From Deltaproteobacteria bacterium (GTDB taxonomy: Bacteria; Myxococcota_A; Polyangia; Haliangiales; Haliangiaceae): a stretch of 34,398 nucleotides of DNA. A model generated the notes under the pieces. The model did no database searches, was not told where the DNA came from, and was given only the letters and a program-made list of their open reading frames with translations. Positions 30,053 through 34,398 of the stretch are shown here, in pieces. Position numbers and translations under genes: made by a program. Position 1 is the stretch's first letter. Each line of letters begins with the position of its first letter. The stretch covers positions 10,372-44,769 of the forward strand of contig VBLP01000113.1 in NCBI GenBank assembly GCA_005887925.1, given 5' to 3'.

Positions 30053-31621
30053 ATGAGGCGGCTCTCGTTCGCGCTGGTGGCGCTGGTCGTTGCGCGGCCG
30101 GTGTTCGCCCAGCCCGCGCCCGAGCCGCCGCAGCCGCAGCCCGCGCCCGAGCCGCCGCCGCCGCCGCAGGCACCGGCCCCCGAGCCGCTCGCGCCCAGCT
30201 CGCCCGACGACGCCGCCCCCGACGAGGTGCCGGCAGGGCCGCGCGCCGATCCCGACACCGTGCTCCACGAGGACAACGAGTTCGGCCCGCTGATCCTGAT
30301 CGAGCGGATCGACATCACCGGCAACACCGCGACGCAGACCGAGATCATCCAGCGCGCGCTGCCGATCAGCCCCGGCGACGTCCTGCACTCGAGCGACAAG
30401 CGGCTGCGCGAGGCGCGGTTCAAGATCCTCGCGCTCGGCTACTTCCGCGACGTCGGCCTGGCGATCCACAAGGGCAGCCAGCGCGGCCAGGTCGTCATCG
30501 AGGTCCACGTCGTCGAGCGCGGCACGCTGGTGCTGAACCGCCTGTGGTTCGGCACCACGTCGCTGTCGCCGTGGTGGGCCGGCGCGGACATCGGCGAGCG
30601 CAACCTGTACGGCCTCGGCCTGGGCGTCGGCGGCGGCTTCGTGTTCGCCCGCCACGGCGACTTCCCCGGCGCGCGCGACCAGTACGCCGCCGAGATCCGC
30701 ATCACCGACCCGTCGCTGCGCGGCAGCCGGTGGGGCGCGAGCTGGGCCGCGACCGTGGTCCACGGCAGCGAGCCGTACCGCGTGCCGTGCACGCCCGTCG
30801 ACGGCGACCCCAGCCCGACGTGCGCGTTCCCGTATCGCCGCGTCGGCGTGCGGATCGGCGCGACCTACAACATCAGCGCGCTGACCCGGCTGACCACCGG
30901 CCTGCGCATCGAGGCGATCGACGCCGCGCTGCCGGCGGTCCCGCTCGTGCAGCACCCCGACGGCTCGCTCACCACCGCCAACCTCCACCTCCTCCCCGGC
31001 GCCAGCCGCGTCGTCACCACCAGCTTCGGCTTCGACCGCGACACCCGGCCCGATCCGATCCTGCCGCACGCCGGTGATCGCATCGTCGCGTCCGCCGAGC
31101 TCGGCGGCACGCTGCTCGGCGGCAGCTACGACTTCGCGACGATCTTCGCCGGCTACGAGCACTACTGGCCCCTGCTCGGCGAGCGCCACGCGCTGGCGAT
31201 CAAGCTCGCCGGCGGCGTGGTCGTCGGCGACGCCCCCCGGTTCGACCGGATCTACATCGCCGACGTCGACCGCATGCTGACGCCGCGCGCGCTCGGCATG
31301 GTGCTGTCGACCTCGCCGCCGCTGTCGATCCTCGGGACCCGGGCCGACAAGCCCGCCTACGGCGACCTCGGCGGCAGCGCGACCGTCGAGTACGCGCTCC
31401 AGGTGTACCGCGGCAGCGGCAAGCAGCGGCTGTACGGCGCCGACGTGTTCGTCGCCGCCGGCGTGTGGGGGCTCGCCGAGCACGCCGAGCTGCGTGCGCG
31501 CACCACCGGCCTGGCCGCCGCGCTGCCGATCGACGTGTTCGCCGACGCCGGCCTGCGGATCGACACCGACATCGGCGTGTTCGAGCTCGCGATCGGCAAC
31601 GCGCTGGGACGGCTGCGATGA
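30053..31621 (+). CDS. Omp85/BamA-like outer-membrane protein with one POTRA
   Basis: The protein has 522 residues from ATG at 30053. MRRLSFALVALVVARPVFAQ is a signal peptide. A Pro/Glu/Ala-rich linker follows (20-75). One POTRA domain (about 80-160) has IERIDITGNTATQTEIIQRAL, GDVLHSSDKRLREARFKILALGYF and VVIEVHVVE. The rest is a beta barrel of the Omp85 surface-antigen type (NLYGLGLGVGGGFVFARHGDF, GVRIGATYNISALTRLTTGLRIE, TTSFGFDRDTRPDPILPHAGDRI), ending in a short strand. BamA has five POTRA domains, so this is a smaller relative and not the essential BamA. Upstream of the ATG is only a weak GGAAG. The stop overlaps the next start (ATGA). Confidence 0.88.
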   Translation: MRRLSFALVALVVARPVFAQPAPEPPQPQPAPEPPPPPQAPAPEPLAPSSPDDAAPDEVPAGPRADPDTVLHEDNEFGPLILIERIDITGNTATQTEIIQRALPISPGDVLHSSDKRLREARFKILALGYFRDVGLAIHKGSQRGQVVIEVHVVERGTLVLNRLWFGTTSLSPWWAGADIGERNLYGLGLGVGGGFVFARHGDFPGARDQYAAEIRITDPSLRGSRWGASWAATVVHGSEPYRVPCTPVDGDPSPTCAFPYRRVGVRIGATYNISALTRLTTGLRIEAIDAALPAVPLVQHPDGSLTTANLHLLPGASRVVTTSFGFDRDTRPDPILPHAGDRIVASAELGGTLLGGSYDFATIFAGYEHYWPLLGERHALAIKLAGGVVVGDAPRFDRIYIADVDRMLTPRALGMVLSTSPPLSILGTRADKPAYGDLGGSATVEYALQVYRGSGKQRLYGADVFVAAGVWGLAEHAELRARTTGLAAALPIDVFADAGLRIDTDIGVFELAIGNALGRLR

Positions 31622-32277
31622 CGCGTACGCTGCTCGGCGCGGCCGCGACCGTCGCGGCGGTGCTCGCGTTCGCCCGGCCGGCGCACGCCGACGACAAGCT
31701 CGACGTCCAGCGCATGCGGTTCGTCGAGCGCGGCGAGGAGCTCACCGTCTCGACCCTCCCGCCCGGCGGGATTGGCAAGCTGTTCGACGCCACCGCCTAC
31801 GAGGCGCTGTCGAGCGGCATCGCGTCCACCGTCGTGATCCGGATCCAGATCACGGCGCGCGACGCCAACGAGCCGGTCGCCGAGCAGCTGATCCAGCGCT
31901 CCGTCGTCTACGACGTGTGGGACGAGATCTACACGCTCCGGCTCGACGAGCCCGGCGGCTCGCGGACGTTCAAGGTCAAGTACCGCGCCGAGGCCCTCAA
32001 GTGGCTGACCGCGATCGACGACCTCCCCGTCGCGCGGACCCAGGTCCTGCCGCTCGAGCAGGTGTTCGTGCTCAAGATGGTCGTCGAGCTCAACCCCGTC
32101 TCCAGGGAGACCCTCGCCGAGGTCCGGCGCTGGCTCAGCCAGGGCACCGGCGGCGGGATCGACCGCGGCGGCGCCTTCTTCGGCTCGTTCGTGTCCGTGT
32201 TCTACAATCCCAAGATCGCCGATGCCGACCGCGTGCTGCGCCTCCGGTCGCAACCCTTCTACAGGCCCACCCCGTGA
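31618..32277 (+). CDS. DUF4390-like periplasmic protein
   Basis: The protein has 219 residues. MTRTLLGAAATVAAVLAFARPAHA is a signal peptide. The mature sequence has the pattern of DUF4390: AYEALSSGIASTVVIRIQI, a following RSVVYDVWDEIYTLRLDE strand pair, a helix around REALKWL-like ALKWLTAIDDLP, and LPLEQVFVLKMVVELNPVSRETL. The match is tentative. In Proteobacteria DUF4390 genes often lie beside ntrY, and here the next gene is an NtrY-like kinase. Both borders are four-base overlaps (ATGA in front, GTGA behind), so the three genes from 30053 form one operon. It may pass an envelope signal to the kinase, by inference. Confidence 0.7.
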   Translation: MTRTLLGAAATVAAVLAFARPAHADDKLDVQRMRFVERGEELTVSTLPPGGIGKLFDATAYEALSSGIASTVVIRIQITARDANEPVAEQLIQRSVVYDVWDEIYTLRLDEPGGSRTFKVKYRAEALKWLTAIDDLPVARTQVLPLEQVFVLKMVVELNPVSRETLAEVRRWLSQGTGGGIDRGGAFFGSFVSVFYNPKIADADRVLRLRSQPFYRPTP

Positions 32278-33764
32278 CCCACGAAAAGCGCCTGCCCCTC
32301 CAGCTCAAGCTCACGGCCACGCTCGTGCTGATCGTGATGACGCCGCTCGCCGCGTCGGCGTACCTCATCGATCAGCTCGGCAAGGCCGCCGCCAACGTCG
32401 CCGCCGGCGAGGCGTCGTCGCGGATCGCGACCATGGAGAAGGCGATCGACACCTATCGCGACATGGTCGACATCACCAAGCGCCTGCACGACGAGATCGC
32501 CACCCGGCTCGCGCAGCGCCCCGACTTCCTCCAGCTCGACCCCACCGTCAACCTCGCCCGCATCATCAACGACGAGCCGGGCCTGCGCGCGATCGCGCTG
32601 CTCCGCCCCGATGGCAGCGCCGCCGCCGAGGCCGAGCGTCCGTCGCCCGGACCGCAGTGGCGCGACAAGATCGTCGACCATCCCCTCGGCACCGGCGGCG
32701 CGACCTTGAAGCTCACGTTCACGGTGTCGGCGACCGTCAACGAGGACCTCGGCCGCCTCAAGCAATCGATCGACGCCGCCCGCACGTTCTCCCAGATCCG
32801 CACCGCGCTGCCCGAAAGCTACCGCACCGCGTTCCTCGTCCTGCTCGGCGTCGCCGGCCTCGCCGCCGCCGGCTTCGGCATGCGGGCGTCGTCGTTCCTG
32901 ACCCGGCGGATCGACGCCCTCGTGTCGACCGCGCGCAAGGTCTCCGACGGCCACCTCGACGCGCGGGTCGAGCTGCGCGGCCAGGACGAGCTCGCCGAGC
33001 TCGGCAGCGCGTTCAACACCATGCTCGACGATCTCGACCAGACCCGCACCCAGCTCGAGTACCTCCAGCGCATGGGCGTGTGGCAGGACGTCGCGCGGCG
33101 GCTCGCCCACGAGATCAAGAACCCGCTGACCCCGATCCAGCTCGCCGTCCAGCAGTGCGTGTCGTCGTACCGCGGCGACGAGGCGCGGTTCAGAAAGCTC
33201 CTGGTCGACACCGGCGAGATCGTCGAGGAGGAGATCGCCGGTCTGCGCCGCCTGGTCGACACGTTCCGCACCCTCGGCGCGCTGCCCAAGGTCGAGGCGG
33301 CCCCGATCGCGCTCGCCGAGGTCATCGACGAGCTCAAGCTCGATCCCACCGTCGCCGTGCACCTGACGCTCGCGCCGCCGGCCTCGCCGGTCACCGTGCG
33401 CGCCGACAAGCTGCTGCTCAAGCGCGTGCTCGCCAACCTGATCGAGAACGCGATCCACGCCGGCGAGGAGGCCGGCGCCACCGGCGACGTCGTGGTCGGC
33501 TGGGCCGCCGATCCTGCGCGCAACGTCGTCACCATCACGGTCGACGATCACGGCCACGGCGTTCCCGAGGCCAGCCGCGTCAAGATCTTCGAGCCCTACG
33601 TCACCACCAAGTCCACCGGCACCGGCCTCGGCCTCGCGATCGCCCGCAAGATCGCGATCGAGCACGGCGGCGACCTCGTGCTCGCCCCCGACCGCGCCCC
33701 CACCGGCGGCGCTCGCTTCGTGGTCTCGCTGCCCCTGCGCGGCCCCGACGCATCGCTGCCGTGA
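32274..33764 (+). CDS. NtrY-like sensor histidine kinase
   Basis: The protein has 496 residues from GTG at 32274. It has a membrane helix (about 12-33), a periplasmic domain of about 150 residues, a second helix (184-204), HAMP (205-258, VSDGHLDARVELRGQDELAELGSAFNTM), a HisKA domain with His279 in RRLAHEIKNPLTPIQL, and an HATPase domain with N box NLIENAIHAGEE, DDHGHGVP and GTGLGLAIARK. The WQDVARRLAHEIKNPLTPIQLA block is the hallmark of NtrY/GlrK-type kinases. It should autophosphorylate and signal to an NtrC/NtrX-type regulator. No response regulator lies next to it, so the partner is elsewhere or is one of the sigma-54 activators. It is coupled by GTGA to the DUF4390-like gene. Confidence 0.93.
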   Translation: MTHEKRLPLQLKLTATLVLIVMTPLAASAYLIDQLGKAAANVAAGEASSRIATMEKAIDTYRDMVDITKRLHDEIATRLAQRPDFLQLDPTVNLARIINDEPGLRAIALLRPDGSAAAEAERPSPGPQWRDKIVDHPLGTGGATLKLTFTVSATVNEDLGRLKQSIDAARTFSQIRTALPESYRTAFLVLLGVAGLAAAGFGMRASSFLTRRIDALVSTARKVSDGHLDARVELRGQDELAELGSAFNTMLDDLDQTRTQLEYLQRMGVWQDVARRLAHEIKNPLTPIQLAVQQCVSSYRGDEARFRKLLVDTGEIVEEEIAGLRRLVDTFRTLGALPKVEAAPIALAEVIDELKLDPTVAVHLTLAPPASPVTVRADKLLLKRVLANLIENAIHAGEEAGATGDVVVGWAADPARNVVTITVDDHGHGVPEASRVKIFEPYVTTKSTGTGLGLAIARKIAIEHGGDLVLAPDRAPTGGARFVVSLPLRGPDASLP

Positions 33765-33807
33765 GGCGCCGCTGCCGCCTCCGGCGCCGATCGCGGCACC
33801 AAGCTTA

Positions 33808-34257
33808 ATGATCACTCCGGATCCCGCCACCGCGGATCGCGCGCGATCCGTGATGTCCAGCCCGCCCGCCCGGCCGGCGCCGCCCGACCCCGACGCTCCG
33901 CTGTTCCATACCTGGAAGGTCGGCGACCACGTGCTCGGCGCCCGCGCGCTGATCTCCGAGGTCGACGCGGCCGAGTTCCGCGACCGCACCGTCGCCGTCA
34001 CCGCCACCGCTTACTCCTCTCCGTGGTCGGGCAGCTGCGGCGACGCGCGCCGCGAGCGCCAGCCCCGCACGCTCGCCGAGATCGCCGCCGCCCAGCACAT
34101 CGACGACCGCCGCGCCGCCGGCCTCGGCCTGCGCGAGCCGATCGTCGAGCACCAGCTGCTCTGCGTCACCAGCCGCACGCCCGCCCTCACCATCTACGTC
34201 GGCGGACCGCGCGCCGTCACCTGCTGGAGCGGCGTCTGCTACGTGCTCGGCCGGTAG
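33808..34257 (+). CDS. Small hypothetical protein
   Basis: The protein has 149 residues from ATG at 33808; ATG 33853 (MSSPPARPAP) is an alternative that removes a poorly conserved-looking tail. It has no signal peptide or membrane helix. The N-terminus is Pro/Ala-rich, then LFHTWKVGDHVLGARALI, SSPWSGSCGDAR and LLCVTSRTPALTIYVGG alternate with charged helical parts. The motif with W-K-V and SPW-x-G-x-C recalls lipocalin-like proteins, but I do not recognise a family. Three Cys lie at about residues 76, 119 and 140. It begins 43 bases after the kinase gene and may be read with it. Confidence 0.6.
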   Translation: MITPDPATADRARSVMSSPPARPAPPDPDAPLFHTWKVGDHVLGARALISEVDAAEFRDRTVAVTATAYSSPWSGSCGDARRERQPRTLAEIAAAQHIDDRRAAGLGLREPIVEHQLLCVTSRTPALTIYVGGPRAVTCWSGVCYVLGR

Positions 34258-34288
34258 GCTGAACCAGTTCTCTCCGGGCGCGGCGGCC

Positions 34289-34352
34289 GGGCGCGGCGGC
34301 GGCGGGAAGGCGCGGCGGGCGGGCGCGGCGGCGGCGGGAAGGCGCGGCGGGC
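34289..34352. repeat. 32-base GC-only tandem repeat at the window end
   Basis: Bases 34289-34320 are repeated exactly at 34321-34352 with no spacer, and a partial unit (GGGCGCGGCGG) is found at 34276-34286. Nearly every base is G or C, with G-rich runs on the plus strand. After it, the sequence continues with GCGG-type words (CTGGCGGGCGCGGCTGGCGG). The true copy number may be larger outside the window. Confidence 0.85.
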
Positions 34353-34398
34353 GGCCTCGCTTGACGCTGGCGGGCGCGGCTGGCGGTCTCGGCTGGCG

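Noticed and set aside
34276-34352. GC-rich repeats as a CRISPR array
   Set aside because: The copies are adjacent with no spacers and there are no cas genes.

Overview
The window is very GC-rich, and its gene content points to a predatory or soil-type member of Myxococcota. It has three large Ser/Thr protein kinases, two FHA-containing sigma-54-type activators, a sigma factor of the Myxococcales-restricted type, an ADYC-type lipoprotein, many Cys-anchored secreted proteins, and a Pro-rich Omp85-like protein. No rRNA, tRNA, CRISPR array or insertion sequence was seen. The phylum is an inference from gene families, not from a marker gene.

Layout. 0-3.1 kb: a DUF4347/caspase-fold-like protein, an unknown protein, and an FHA-AAA+ activator that is broken by a frameshift. 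3.4-8.3 kb (plus strand): a damaged glmU, a damaged lipoprotein gene, an intact lipoprotein gene, and an SCP2 sterol-carrier gene coupled by an ATGA overlap to a damaged CoA-transferase gene. 8.3-15.4 kb (minus strand): an FHA/GGDEF-like/AAA+/Fis activator, then, one base later, a 1258-residue kinase-nSTAND-FGE fusion, then an ADYC-like lipoprotein. 15.6-21 kb: a stretch that looks less GC-biased and may be acquired. It holds a CHAT-domain protein overlapping a secreted Gly/His-rich protein and, divergently, a PD-(D/E)XK-like protein overlapping an AbiEii-like nucleotidyltransferase. 21-24.2 kb: a zinc-finger/kinase/sensor protein divergent from the sigma-factor gene, with a perfect inverted repeat between them. 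24.2-30 kb: cupredoxin, outer-membrane protein, VOC protein, selenophosphate synthetase, a third kinase and a lipoprotein. 30-34.3 kb: an operon of Omp85-like protein, DUF4390-like protein and NtrY-like sensor kinase, then a small unknown gene and a GC-rich tandem repeat.

The best-supported discovery is that selD is itself a selenoprotein gene. An in-frame TGA at 27243-27245 lies in the active-site motif GGG-U-AAK. It is followed at the canonical distance by a 7-bp hairpin with a GGU loop. Ordinary gene calling would start the gene 45 codons too late and lose the catalytic residue. The organism should therefore have the full selenocysteine decoding machinery outside this window.

A second pattern concerns sequence quality or gene decay. 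At least seven places between 2.8 and 7.7 kb and at 28.8 kb look like missing or frame-shifted segments inside otherwise well-conserved genes (FHA activator, glmU twice, lipoprotein twice, CoA-transferase, kinase). Because glmU is normally essential and single-copy, assembly collapse is more likely than real decay. Frames in this part should be treated with care.

The signalling logic of the window is dense. Kinases are placed next to transcription regulators (13.6 kb and 23.3 kb), and the 23.3 kb kinase carries an anti-sigma-type zinc finger opposite a sigma factor. The CHAT and nuclease/nucleotidyltransferase island is the best candidate for an undescribed conflict or defence system, but its function is inference only.
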